Source: Nitzschia sp. pyKryTriq1
Lineage: Eukaryota; Bacillariophyta; Bacillariophyceae; Bacillariales; Bacillariaceae
Reading direction: 5' to 3'
Assembly: GCA_956465555.1 (NCBI GenBank)
Contig: OY101131.1
Location: 447,469-511,468, forward strand
Length of the DNA stretch: 64,000 nucleotides
The first letter of the stretch is position 1. Every line of letters starts with the position of its first letter. The notes under the pieces were generated by a model that was not told the origin of the DNA, did no database searches, and saw only the letters and a program-made list of their open reading frames with translations. The position numbers and the translations under genes were made by a program. Positions 9,970-19,826 of the stretch are shown piece by piece.

Positions 9970-12792
9970 TTATTCGTCTACGGTTTGTGTCTCTGGGTCC
10001 ACCATGATAAGCTTTCCGTCTCGAGCTTCTACCGCATGCATATCGATGCCCAAGCTCTCCGCAAATCGTTTTGGAACGTTTCGTTCCTTGGGAGATGTGG
10101 TCATGTTGATGACCACTCCGGGCCGACCACCACGTCCACACCGACCGGCCCGATGAGCATAGTGCGAAGCATCCGTCGGTAAATCCAAATTAATGACGTG
10201 GGTCAGCATGGGAGCGTCCAAGCCTCGTGCTGCCAGTTCCGTCGCAACCACGATGCCCACATATCCTTCTCGCAACGCCTTGGAGACTTCGGCGCGATCC
10301 ATCTTGTCGCTGCCTTGGCCTCCATGGAGAGGTGCGGCGATGATGCCCCGTTCGGCCAGTTTCTCGACCACCACGTCTACTTTCCGAGCGCTTTCAACAA
10401 AAATCAAAATTTGTTGGGGGATCGGTTCTGTATGCAAGACACGTCGGACCGTATCCAAGGCAAACCGACGGTGGGGAACGTGCACCACTCCATGCAAGAC
10501 AGTCCGACTGACTTGGGTTCGCTGGCTTTTACCACTGGATGATCTCGACGCTCCCGTCACAAACACATCATCGTCGTCTGCCATGGCCGTGGCAAAGCCC
10601 GGTCGTAAATATTCGGTCACCTTGGGGGAGTCTATCAAATCAGAGGCAGTGGCACTACATAGAATGGATTGCAAGGAATCTCCATGTCGGCGTTGAAGCG
10701 TTTGTAAAATGGCCCGAGTGGGCTCTCGGTGCGGTTTGTATTCCAACAAGGCATCAAATTCGTCCAAGACCACGCTTTGAAGATCTCCAATCTTGAGTCT
10801 TCCGCTTCTGATGTCAAAACAAAGGATTGAAGAATGGGTAAGAAAAATAGATTCGACCAGGAGATACAATAGCTCATCCGCTAGTAGAAAACCAGTAACT
10901 TACTTTTCCCCAGGCTTTCCCACCACAAGTTCAGCAATCCGACCCGGAGTGCCGACGATAATATTAGGTTTCTTTTTGCGAATCTGTTCCAAATTTCTTG
11001 TAAATGTCGTTCCACCAATCGCTAATTGGACTCGCAAAGGTGTATTCTCCAACAAACTTCGGGCGACACTGACAATCTGACTGGCGAGCTCGCGACCAGG
11101 CGCAACAATCAACACTGCGAGTCCAGGGTCTTCAAAATCAGCATCATTATCGCCGCCATCGCCACCACCACCACAGTTCCACAAGAGTCGCTGAATCAGA
11201 GGCGTCAAAAATGCCAATGTTTTACCACTACCAGTGTAGGTTCCCACAAGAACATCATTTCCTGTCAAGATGGAAGGAATTGATTTTTCTTGAACCGATA
11301 AGGGGGCCGAACAATACATGGCATTTAAATTCTCGAGCAGAATTTCAGATGTGATTCCAATCTTGGTCCAAGAGGCTGGTTGCTCCTCGTCTTGTTGTTG
11401 CTGTTGTTGCTGATAGGCGACCATGGGAGCATCCGCGTCGTCGTCCGTCATCATGGCAGCAATATCTTCTTCGGAAGTTAAAGAATGGAATCGTATCAAA
11501 GCTTCTTGGGTGGTCATCAACAGAGGGTTACCATCTTCATCGAGAAGAGCCTTGGCAGGTGGAGCGCGATCCTTTGCTGGTTGCCTGGTGGATGCTGCCG
11601 CCAATTGTTCCTTGGATGAGGAGGAAGCCTTGTTGTTGTTATCCGCCGCTGGCTCTGACTTTTCAGATCGTTTCGAAGCTTTATTGGGCTCATCGTCAGC
11701 AGCAGCTGCAGGCGTCGGTTGCTTGTTGGGATTGAAAAAGTAAGACTGCTGCTGCTGCTGTTGTTGCAGTTGTTGTTTACGTGGTTTTGGTGGTGATGAC
11801 GAGTCGCCGATGACGGAGGGTTGATTGGTTCCTCGTCCTCCCGCTGGTTGAGGCTGAATCAAATGACTAATTTGCATCCGTGGATTCCGTGCCTCGGGTG
11901 AAGTAGCCGAAGGTCCACCATCTTCCCACTCCCATTCTCCATCATCGATAAAATCCTCATCGTCATCATCCAATTCCATAATTTCGAACCCTTCATCGTC
12001 TTCATCGTAAAATTCTCGCACCACATTCTTCTTCTTGTAGGATGTCCCTTGTCCATTGCCGCCGTCGTTGTCGTTCGCCCATGGATCCAAGACGGCACGT
12101 TGAAAGGGATTCGTCGTGCTTGATGATGATGAAGATGATGATGACCCCTTTTTCTTATTTCGACCACCACCGGGTCCGGTCTGGGTCGAAGTGGTTGTAG
12201 CAGCATCCAAAGTGCCCCACCGTTTCAACATGATATTTTCCAAATCTTCAATCGACTTTTCGGAACGAACGACTCCGGGAGGTAGTGGTGGGCCTCTTCT
12301 TGGTCTATAATTGCTGTTGCTGTTGTTGTTGCTGCTTCCGCTGTTGCTGCTTCCGCTGTTGCTCCCGCTAAAATTGGAATCCCCCATCATGGATTTGTTG
12401 GTTGCCTTCTTCTTCTTCTGTTGAGAAGTATGCGCTTTTTGAACAAATCGAGGAGGTTTAGTTTGTTTGGGCGAAGGTGAAGAGGAGGCGGAGGACGACG
12501 ACGACGACGATTCGTAAAGTCGAGTACTCGTTGTTGTTCTAGTAGCAGAGGTAGAAGAAGACACGCCCTGGATGGCACCACTTGAGATGGGACATTGGTC
12601 GACGTCGTCGTCGACGACGACAGTGCTGGGAGCATTTCCAATCGATTTGGTAGTAAAATTAGGGTGATAGTGTCGCTTGCTGGCAGCCAAATTCTGAAAA
12701 AAGCCTCGACATGTCGAAACAAGGACTAGTTGGCAGATGATGGCGATTCGAAGGAATCGAAATAACCTCCGTGGCACCGAATCATCCGTCAT
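9970..12792 (-). CDS. DEAD-box-type RNA helicase with DEFD motif II, two exons
   Basis: Exon 1 is 12792-10904 and exon 2 is 10807-9970, with a 96-nt GT-AG intron (10808-10903). They encode 908 residues; an upstream ATG at 12825 would add eleven. The N-terminus has a hydrophobic segment (IAIICQLVLVSTC), so organelle targeting is likely. About 450 disordered residues follow, with Ser, Asn, Gln and Asp runs. The helicase core has a Q-motif, motif I (TYTGSGKT), Ia (APGRELASQ), Ib (GTPGRI), II (VLDEFD instead of VLDEAD), III (SATAS), V (ATELAARGLD) and VI (HRAGRCGRGG in place of HRxGRxGR). Such helicases use ATP to open RNA duplexes in ribosome assembly or RNA decay. The DEFD box keeps the catalytic DE pair. 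It is convergent with the methyltransferase gene; the 295-bp spacer holds one TACCGGTA (9950-9957). Confidence 0.92.
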
Positions 12793-12825
12793 GGTGGAGG
12801 CTAGTAGAAAACCACAGATCAACAT

Positions 12826-13419
12826 GGTATTGCTGCTGTAGTTGCTGGTGGCGAACTATAATATGCTGTAGTAAATGATAATGATGGGTTGATCATGCCT
12901 TTTGTTTCGATGGTTATGATGGTTATTGTTTTTGATCGATGGGTATATGATGCGCGGTGTCGACGAAGCGGGTCTCATCGCGGGTCTCGCGTGCGAGACT
13001 TCTTCGCTGTTTTTTGACTGGCTGGAGAGGTGTGCGCGTCTTGGAGTGATCCACGTGGTGGTTATGAGCTCTTCCGAGCTCCTGGAACAACGGTCGAGGG
13101 TCAAACGTGGGCTCGCACTTTATCCAAGACGGCGAACCCACTAGGGTGTCGTTAATTATGCTGAAATAAATACCCCGAAAGAACCGCGATTGATGATGAT
13201 GGCCAAAAATGGCGAAGCCCAAAATGAAATTCCCCGTTCAACGCCTGCTACGAGAACGAAAAACGACGATCGATGCATGCGGATGCGAATGAGGAGATCT
13301 GTTTTGACAACGACGCATATATTCCTCTCTCGCCGGAGTAAAATCTTGAATATCACAAAGCACAACAACCGACACCATTATTATCGACGGCCACGAGTTG
13401 AGTACCTAATAATAGTATC
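12826..13419. other. Divergent promoter region between helicase and acyltransferase-like gene
   Basis: No gene is seen. It contains a short hairpin GTCTCGC-GT-GCGAGAC at 12984-12999 and a G-box CCACGTGG at 13051-13058. Confidence 0.5.
13051..13058. promoter_or_regulatory. G-box palindrome CCACGTGG in a divergent promoter
   Basis: The CACGTG core lies about 260 bp from the helicase start and 370 bp from the acyltransferase-like start. The same octamer occurs upstream of two other genes in the window (7834, 34445). Confidence 0.35.
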
Positions 13420-15042
13420 ATGGCTTCTTTGATCTTCCTGGCCGGAGCTGGATACGCCTACTACCAGCAGCAAGAGGCTCGATTTCGTCTGGACGAAGGC
13501 ATCGATTTGGAGGATCCATCTTTGCAGTCGGTGGAGTTTCTACCCGCTGAAGTCAGCAGTTCGATGCTCCAATCCACAATTTCTACCATTACATTCTATG
13601 AGGGAGGCAGTTATGAGACAGTGCGATCGAAATTGGAGGCCCGTGTCGATGCTATTCGGGCAGCGAATCCATGGTTGGGTGGAATTGTAGCCCAAAGAAG
13701 ATCCGATCCGTATCCTCGACTCTTTCACGGCACCGATGCTGGCAGCAGTACCATCGAAACTCCCTCTTCCTTTCAGACGTTTGAATTAGGAGCCGTCCCT
13801 TTTACTTCACGAACCCCGTACCATCAATACGAAGATCTCATGAGAGAGTACCGTCTCAAAGTTCCCACTCTTCCCGAACTTGTAGGATCACGAAAACACC
13901 CTCTTTGGAAGGTCACACTTCTTCCCGACGCAGCCGATCCGGACCACAAATTTGCCATCATTGTCAGTATGGCTCATGCCCTGGGCGATGCTCACACGTT
14001 TTATCAATTGTATCACATGCTGGGCAATTTGGATGCTGCCGATCACGACGACCATGTCGACGAGCTCAATGTTCTACGAATCCCGGAATTCCAACAAGAA
14101 TTGCAAGAACGGTTGGGCATGAACGAGTCGACCTTTTTCAACACGGCCAATCCAGCACTGTGGGAACGTACTGGTGGTGGTAGTTCGGATAGTAAAGCAA
14201 AACCTTTGGAACAGCAGCAAAAACGTCACAAAGAACACGAACTTTTGCTGTTTACCATTCGTCCCGAATGGATGGAACAACAACGAAACGATGTGTTGGC
14301 GGCTGCTACGGCGACCAACACCAACTCTCAACCATCTGCGTCGGGAGACGATGACGATGAATCGGCTTTGGAAGCCGCCAAGAGTCTATCGAATGAATCC
14401 ATTTTGGTATCGTGGTTCTTTCGAGATATTTGTGAACCGACCATTGGGTTGGTAGCCAAAAGCAATCTCCGTAATTTTTGTTCTTGCTTGGGAGAACTAG
14501 ATGCCGGAAATTATCAAGTACCCATTCCATTGGTCGGTCCTATCGACTACGAGACACCCATTGTGGTCCAACAAGCTTTGGGAAGTGGAAAACGAAGTGG
14601 TATCATTGTTCTTCCTACTCCACCAACGCCTACTACCACTACGAATACGGTGGATGATTCAACAACGCCAGCAGTACCACCAGCAGCAGCACCCCAGCTT
14701 ACAGCCACTACAGAAATGCCGTCACGCGTACTCATGGCGGCCCCCAATGCCAAGTTTGGCCTGGGTGTCGATTGGACTCGACTTTTGCCTCAAGGAGAGC
14801 TTCGTTTGCTTAGTACTAGCAGCAGTACCAATGATACTGAAATTACGCAAAGCTGGCATTGGCCCTTGCACGATGTTTCCGATTTGGATTGCCTTCCGCC
14901 CAGATGTTCTGCCTTTATTTTGTTTACGGCCAAGAATGGGACCATGGGAGCCTTGTGTTTAGTGTCATCTCAAAACAACAAGGAAATGAGTACTCGAATC
15001 ATTGCCAGTGGAATCGTTGATGAGACTATTGCGGTAATGTAA
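13420..15042 (+). CDS. HxxxD-type acyltransferase-like protein (condensation/BAHD superfamily)
   Basis: A 540-residue single-exon gene. It starts with a short hydrophobic stretch (SLIFLAGAGYAYY). A conserved-looking block near residue 185 reads SMAHALGDAHTFYQ, which fits the catalytic HxxxD of CoA-dependent acyltransferases. A second block near residue 442 (NAKFGLGVDW) resembles the DFGWG structural motif of the BAHD branch. The two blocks are at the expected distance for this fold, where His acts as general base on a hydroxyl or amine acceptor. Between them lies a less ordered linker with Ser, Asp and Gln. Family membership rests on these two motifs only; donor and acceptor are unknown. An alternative is an inactive relative, since the second motif lacks the first Asp. 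Confidence 0.6.
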   Translation: MASLIFLAGAGYAYYQQQEARFRLDEGIDLEDPSLQSVEFLPAEVSSSMLQSTISTITFYEGGSYETVRSKLEARVDAIRAANPWLGGIVAQRRSDPYPRLFHGTDAGSSTIETPSSFQTFELGAVPFTSRTPYHQYEDLMREYRLKVPTLPELVGSRKHPLWKVTLLPDAADPDHKFAIIVSMAHALGDAHTFYQLYHMLGNLDAADHDDHVDELNVLRIPEFQQELQERLGMNESTFFNTANPALWERTGGGSSDSKAKPLEQQQKRHKEHELLLFTIRPEWMEQQRNDVLAAATATNTNSQPSASGDDDDESALEAAKSLSNESILVSWFFRDICEPTIGLVAKSNLRNFCSCLGELDAGNYQVPIPLVGPIDYETPIVVQQALGSGKRSGIIVLPTPPTPTTTTNTVDDSTTPAVPPAAAPQLTATTEMPSRVLMAAPNAKFGLGVDWTRLLPQGELRLLSTSSSTNDTEITQSWHWPLHDVSDLDCLPPRCSAFILFTAKNGTMGALCLVSSQNNKEMSTRIIASGIVDETIAVM

Positions 15043-15928
15043 AAGAAGTAGTAGTACCAGTCGTGCAAGAAGTCTTGCTCGTGGTACAAAGACAACAACA
15101 AGCAAGGGAAAGCGACAAAAGTATATACTACTACTCTAGAGAGACAAAAATTCTATGAGTAAACAGTGTAACGCTCCTGTAGTAGTAAAATCCCGAACTG
15201 CCACTACCACACGATTCACCGAGAATAATTCTACTACTCTCTACTAGCTAGAGAGCAGATTCTGCGACAGGAGTGGCAGTACTTCTGCACAACGACTTAG
15301 CTGTTCCACTCATGTTGTTGTTTCGTCCTCTATTGTTGATATGATACCGGGTCGACAATGCTAGTAGTAGAGGCAGAAAAATGATGGGTGTCGTGATCGG
15401 CTTCTTCTAAAACAACCGTACGAGTACCGGTTCTTCGATCTTTTCACGTTTGGCGGATGGAAAAGGCGGGTCACGAGATGGAGTCATGTGATACTTTTTC
15501 GGCGCCTGTGCTCTTTGGGATGATTTTTGGAAAATTGACTAACCAGACCTTAATTTTTATGGCGCGAACGGACTGGTGATGATAGAAAAATGATGCCGAC
15601 ACCACCCCGCGACGACACACAATAAGACAGGGGAAACGAGAAACAACCATCTTGTAGGGCCACCGGGGATCGGAGTCTTTCGATCATGGTCTTCTCGCAA
15701 CAAACGCCTCTTGCCTTTGAGAAGGTTTTGCTATTTTTTTGCAATAAAATCTATCCTTTTCATTAAAAAGATTGACGGGCTAGTATGTGTAGCTAGCTCC
15801 TTGGCCGGAAAAACGACGTCACTCAGTGTTGTTGCCTTTGACAGCTCTCTTGGATGTTGCTGGAATTTACATGGGTGCCCCAGTTCGTAGTGGTGGAGGC
15901 GAGGACCTGTTCTTGACTCGACAACTTC
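15043..15928. other. Intergenic spacer with nested inverted repeats
   Basis: No gene is seen. Two pairs of arms surround a 15232-15258 core of CTCTCTAC/CTAGAGAG words: ACTGCCACT (15197-15205) with AGTGGCAGT (15272-15280), and CTCCTGT (15174-15180) with ACAGGAG (15267-15273). Confidence 0.45.
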
Positions 15929-16480
15929 TCAAGGTGGGAGTTGCACTTTGCTAGGAAACCACGTGACGGTGTCGCAAATATGCACAGCATGGGTTTCCCA
16001 GATCCAGACGCGATCGACTTCGGCATACCCAAAGTCAGGATCCTCGAGGATCTTGTAGAAGGTGGCGGGGACGGCGGCAAGGATTTGAGAGCGAACGGTA
16101 GCTTTCAAGTTAGTGTAGGTTTCGAATTGGTGCAGATTGGCGTCGTAAAGTCTGTTGGTGGCGGTGATGATGGCGTTAGTGGCGCCGGCGGCGTGAACTG
16201 GTAGAGGGCCAGGGTGCACGGGTGGAACAAATGCAGTACCAGTGAGTTGGAGATATGCAGCGTCCGACATGGCAAGGGCTAGCCAGCCATGGGCACCACC
16301 GCCGAGCGGACAATGGACTGAGCGCAAGTTGGCATACACTTCACGACGAAGGAGTGTAAAAGTGGCCGTGGTGGGTTTCTCGGTAATGGGTGTGAGAGTA
16401 GGGTGTGGGAAGGGAAACGTGGTCCTCGTGGTGGTGAAGTTCGGCGGGGTACGCGGAACGGTTTTACGTAGCTCTATTGA
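15929..16480 (-). mobile_element. Fossil of a copia-type LTR retrotransposon (gag part)
   Basis: The minus strand encodes a block typical of the gag protein of diatom copia elements (CoDi type), including CPLGGGAHGWLALAM, FVPPVHPGPLPVHAAGAT and LEDPDFGYAEV. Only the N-terminal to middle gag part is recognisable. No protease, integrase, reverse transcriptase or LTR was seen nearby. It is a broken fragment. The reading frame of the remaining piece is well kept, so it may be fairly young or recently truncated. Confidence 0.75.
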
Positions 16481-16940
16481 TGGGCACCTTGTCGATGATA
16501 AAGGTGAGCTACGTAAATTATGGGGATGTCGCTATGGTTCCATGATTTGTGTGAGAGCCTTGGGTATCGGCGCGTGTAACGGCTGAATGCTCTGATTGGC
16601 GGAAATAGGATGGCTGGCGTGAGGGAGCAACGGTGCTGGTGTGTGACGTCACGGTGGGGATCAACACATTTTGTCGTACAGTTTAGTGCCAAGTGGATGA
16701 CTGGGCGAACCACAAGTTGTCTTGCTTGTTTTACAAAAACAAGAAAGGGCAAGTGAAGACGACATTGTAGGCACCAATATACTGGTAAGCACCAACTGGT
16801 AAAAATCCTGAACTACTATTACGCGCTTCATCGATAACGTACGACGACTGAGCTGCTCCGCTTACGAGTAGAAAGTAATACGGTATCAAACTTCTTCGAA
16901 GCACAAACAATACGCACAGTCATTTGTAGTATTAGCTAGC
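16481..16940. other. Spacer downstream of the desaturase
   Basis: No gene is seen. A TGACGTCA palindrome occurs at 16644-16651, but it lies at gene 3' ends, so a promoter role is doubtful. Confidence 0.4.
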
Positions 16941-18476
16941 CTATTCTCTTACAATTTTCTTTTCGTCGACAAAGAACCATTCTTCGTCGAACTGTCGAAT
17001 GATTTCTTGCGTGAAATCAGGTGTGTCGATCTTTTTGTACAAGTGACCCTGCCCACGCTCGTTCATTCCCTTCACCAACGACTTGGTTGCTTTCTCCAAA
17101 TTGTAGTGTGGGACACGAGTGAAAAACAAGTGATGGACGACATGTCCGTCCATCATGTGGTGGCTCATTCGATTGATCCATTTGCCGTAGTCCCTATCGA
17201 CGGTTTCGAAGGCTCCACGTTCAAAACTCCAAGTATCGTCTGTGTAAAGCTTTCCATCTTCGCTATGGTGCTGGAGATATGTTACCATGAACAGCCAGAA
17301 CGACATAACCAACCAGGGCGCAATGCAAACTACAGCAAAGTCGGCCGTTCCCATGTTCATCCACAGAGTGCCTGCGGTGGCAGCGGAAACCACAACCGAC
17401 AGAGCTGCATTGAGCTTTCGTTGAAGAGTTTCACCTTCCCACATTCTCCCATAAAAAAGAACGTGGCCGCCATCGGGGATTCCGAAAAGCAAATATACCA
17501 AGTACAGGATTGGTAGCTGGACATTCCTCGTCGCGTGGCTCAGTTTGATGAGCGGGTGCAAATCGTCTCTTTCTTCGCGAATAAACCATTGGTGCGAGTA
17601 GTCGCGAGTCAGATGGTTGTGACCCATGTGATGCTTCAGGTGGCTGCTACGCCATGGAACAAACGGCGTCAGACAGATCATAGAATGTGCCACTTCTCCG
17701 ACGACACGATTGATGATATCCCCGTAGGATCGGTTCTTGGAGACGGTCGTGTGGCCCGCATCGTGGCCTTTGTTGAGGTGTCGTCGTCGGCGGTCGTGTT
17801 AGTAGTAGTTGGAAGAGATAATATAATATGAGATACAGCGGTGGTGGTGCCATGTCCGCAAGAACCGCAAGAATTCTTCCTTCTTTGTCCACATACCAAT
17901 ACACCACATGCACCACATGGCAAACCCAGTCTTTGAGAGGATCGTGTTAGTAGGTTGGAAGAGAAACGGAATGAGTTACAATGGCGGATAAGTCCACCAT
18001 TTTGATTGCTTTTGTTATCGTCGTTCACATACCAGAACTTGGAGAGGAGCGACGCATAGAGCCTGACCCCAAATAGGTAGTCCATGGTAGATATCAGAAG
18101 TGACGACTTGATTCAAAAAGCCCATGGTCGCTGCCACGGCAATAAAGTCGACCACAAAATAGAATAGCGAAGTGGCGGTGTCCACTCGAAAGGCCTCCGC
18201 GGGTAGCAGTTTTTTGACTTGCGACAGAGTCGGAGGCTCGTCAACACTGATCGTCCGTGGAACAGTAGGGGATTTGTTGTCCCTGCCTGTTCGTTCGAGA
18301 ACTGGCGTTTCACCAAGGCCTGTGGCGACCATGAGAGGGGCATGTTGCTGTTTGACGACGTGGTTGTTTCTTTGGACAGCACCAAAATGTGAGACGCTAC
18401 CTCTGGATGAAACGAATCCATCGACCGTGTAGATGGCAGCCAAAAGGCACAGAACCGTCTTCGGAGCTGGAATCAT
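16941..18476 (-). CDS. Plastid-type membrane fatty acid desaturase (omega-3/omega-6 class), three exons
   Basis: Exons are 18476-18033, 17930-17897 (34 nt only) and 17767-16941, giving 434 residues. The N-terminus is a signal peptide ending near TVDG before FVSSRGS. This resembles the diatom plastid ASAFAP-type cleavage site, so the enzyme is probably in the plastid. Three histidine boxes are present: HDAGH (its first residue is completed across the exon 2/3 junction region), HLKHHMGHNH and HVVHH followed by PHYNLEKAT. Such di-iron enzymes insert double bonds into glycerolipid acyl chains at the delta-12 or omega-3 position; which one is not decided here. Hydrophobic stretches between boxes fit four membrane spans. 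Both introns contain a TACTAAC branch-site-like word inside a shared segment. The promoter faces the MAPEG gene. Confidence 0.88.
17768..18032 (-). other. Two related introns flanking a 34-nt micro-exon of the desaturase
   Basis: Intron 1 is 18032-17931 and intron 2 is 17896-17768. Both begin GTATGTG. Both contain TCTCTTCCAAC followed by TACTAACACGA near the 3' end, so one may be a copy of the other. The micro-exon encodes the hydrophobic lead-in (GFAMWCMWCI) to the first His box. Confidence 0.75.
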
Positions 18477-19145
18477 GATAGCTTTAGGTTTGTATCAAGA
18501 GAACAAAAAAAAAATGAGAGAGTAGGGGAGAAAAAGATGAATTGGCAGATGTGGTTGATGATGAGATGTGGTCGGCGGTCGCGTCGGAAGAGAAAGTGGA
18601 CTGGTCGGTCGGTCGGTCAGCAAAACGCAGTCGCACTTTTTTGTGGCGGCCACGTCACTTTGAAGAATAATTTTATTTATGGAGAGAAAGAATCGACGAC
18701 TAGTCCGAACACAACAGACGAACGTGCCCGCATGGATGCGTGCCCGCCGGTGTGCCACGCACGTGAACGGCGCTACATACTGGCGCGTGGCATGCCCGCA
18801 TCAAGGAGTGGCGCAGGCACCCACTAAGGTAACGGTCAACTCTCTCAGACACTGTAGACCGATGGAGTGGTAGTACGTCGTACTAGATGATAGAGAAAAA
18901 TACAATTCGATTTCGATTTGCAATTTGCATACCGTAGCAAAGCTGTCCTCTTTTGGGAATACCCTTGGATAATCTCGGTTGCCATTGTCACTTATCTTAT
19001 TTTCCTGTTGAAACAAAATGATTTACGTACTAGCGTAAACTCAAATTGGATTTTTTCGTGCAAGCGGCTTTTGAAATCCAATGCGGCTTTTCTCGCTTCG
19101 CTCGTCGAGTTATTTTGGACCAAAAGGTCAACCAGCATGGCATAG
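18477..19145. other. Divergent spacer between desaturase and MAPEG gene
   Basis: It contains an ACGTCA word at 18652-18657, about 180 bp upstream of the desaturase start. It probably also holds the missing first exon of the MAPEG gene, which could not be placed. Confidence 0.4.
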
Positions 19146-19712
19146 GTGCCGAGAAATTCGGTGAAAGTACCCTCCGCCATCATTCCTTTGACTGGTGCGG
19201 CTCTTGGGATATCGCTTGCGTTTGGTGTCCATACCTTTTTGTTGAGGGGAGACGAGACGTCGTCCAAGGATGGAATTGAGGGGTTGGCGCAATGGATCCA
19301 AGTGGCACCTTTGATTTCGGGACTCTTTTGGAGTGAATACCTCTTTGGCGCCGTTGCGAGATCGGAATCCGCGTCTTCATCGTTTTCACCTGCGGCAGCA
19401 TCCATGGTCCCTTCTGCCACGCCCTTTCGTTTGGTGGAGAGCAATCGCATCCATCAAAATCATATTGAAAACGCAATGATCTTTTTGCCGTTGGCAGTGT
19501 CGGCTAGTCTTGTGGACTCTTCTTGGGCGATTGCTTGTACCGTCTCTTGGACTGTGTCCCGCTTCGTTTATCGCTTTGGGTACATGAAACAGGAGAATCC
19601 AATGTGGAGAATCTGTGGTCTTTTGGCTCCGATGCTTCAGTGCATGATCTGTGTTGGGATTGGATTGACAGGAGTCCCCCCTCCTACTTTTAGCTGGAAA
19701 ACCTTCTTCTAA
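19146..19712 (+). CDS. MAPEG-family membrane protein (5' end unresolved)
   Basis: About 188 residues with four hydrophobic segments. A stretch RLVESNRIHQNHIENAMIFL matches the MAPEG signature, where NHxEN follows a basic patch. MAPEG proteins are trimeric membrane enzymes that use glutathione for eicosanoid or peroxide metabolism. The frame begins right after a TAG with a GTG codon and no ATG precedes the first membrane segment. The true start is therefore probably in an upstream exon, with an acceptor near 19145. A long open frame on the opposite strand here (18992-19450) is taken as a shadow. The 3' end is 115 bp from the convergent binding-protein gene. Confidence 0.72.
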   Translation: MPRNSVKVPSAIIPLTGAALGISLAFGVHTFLLRGDETSSKDGIEGLAQWIQVAPLISGLFWSEYLFGAVARSESASSSFSPAAASMVPSATPFRLVESNRIHQNHIENAMIFLPLAVSASLVDSSWAIACTVSWTVSRFVYRFGYMKQENPMWRICGLLAPMLQCMICVGIGLTGVPPPTFSWKTFF

Positions 19713-19826
19713 GACGCAAAGAATAAGATTCATAGGATTCTAAACGATTTAAAAAGGAATGCAGTTTCTACTTTGTTCGCTTTGTGTTTCGACAAAAAAT
19801 AAAGGGGAGGTGTGGAGCGATTAGTA

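Noticed and set aside
10193-10696. 167-codon plus-strand frame
   Set aside because: It is the antisense shadow of the helicase core.
16644-16651. TGACGTCA as a promoter element
   Set aside because: It lies downstream of both neighbouring units rather than near a start codon.
18992-19450. 152-codon open frame on the minus strand
   Set aside because: It lies antisense to the MAPEG reading frame, which has family motifs; the minus product has no recognisable domain.
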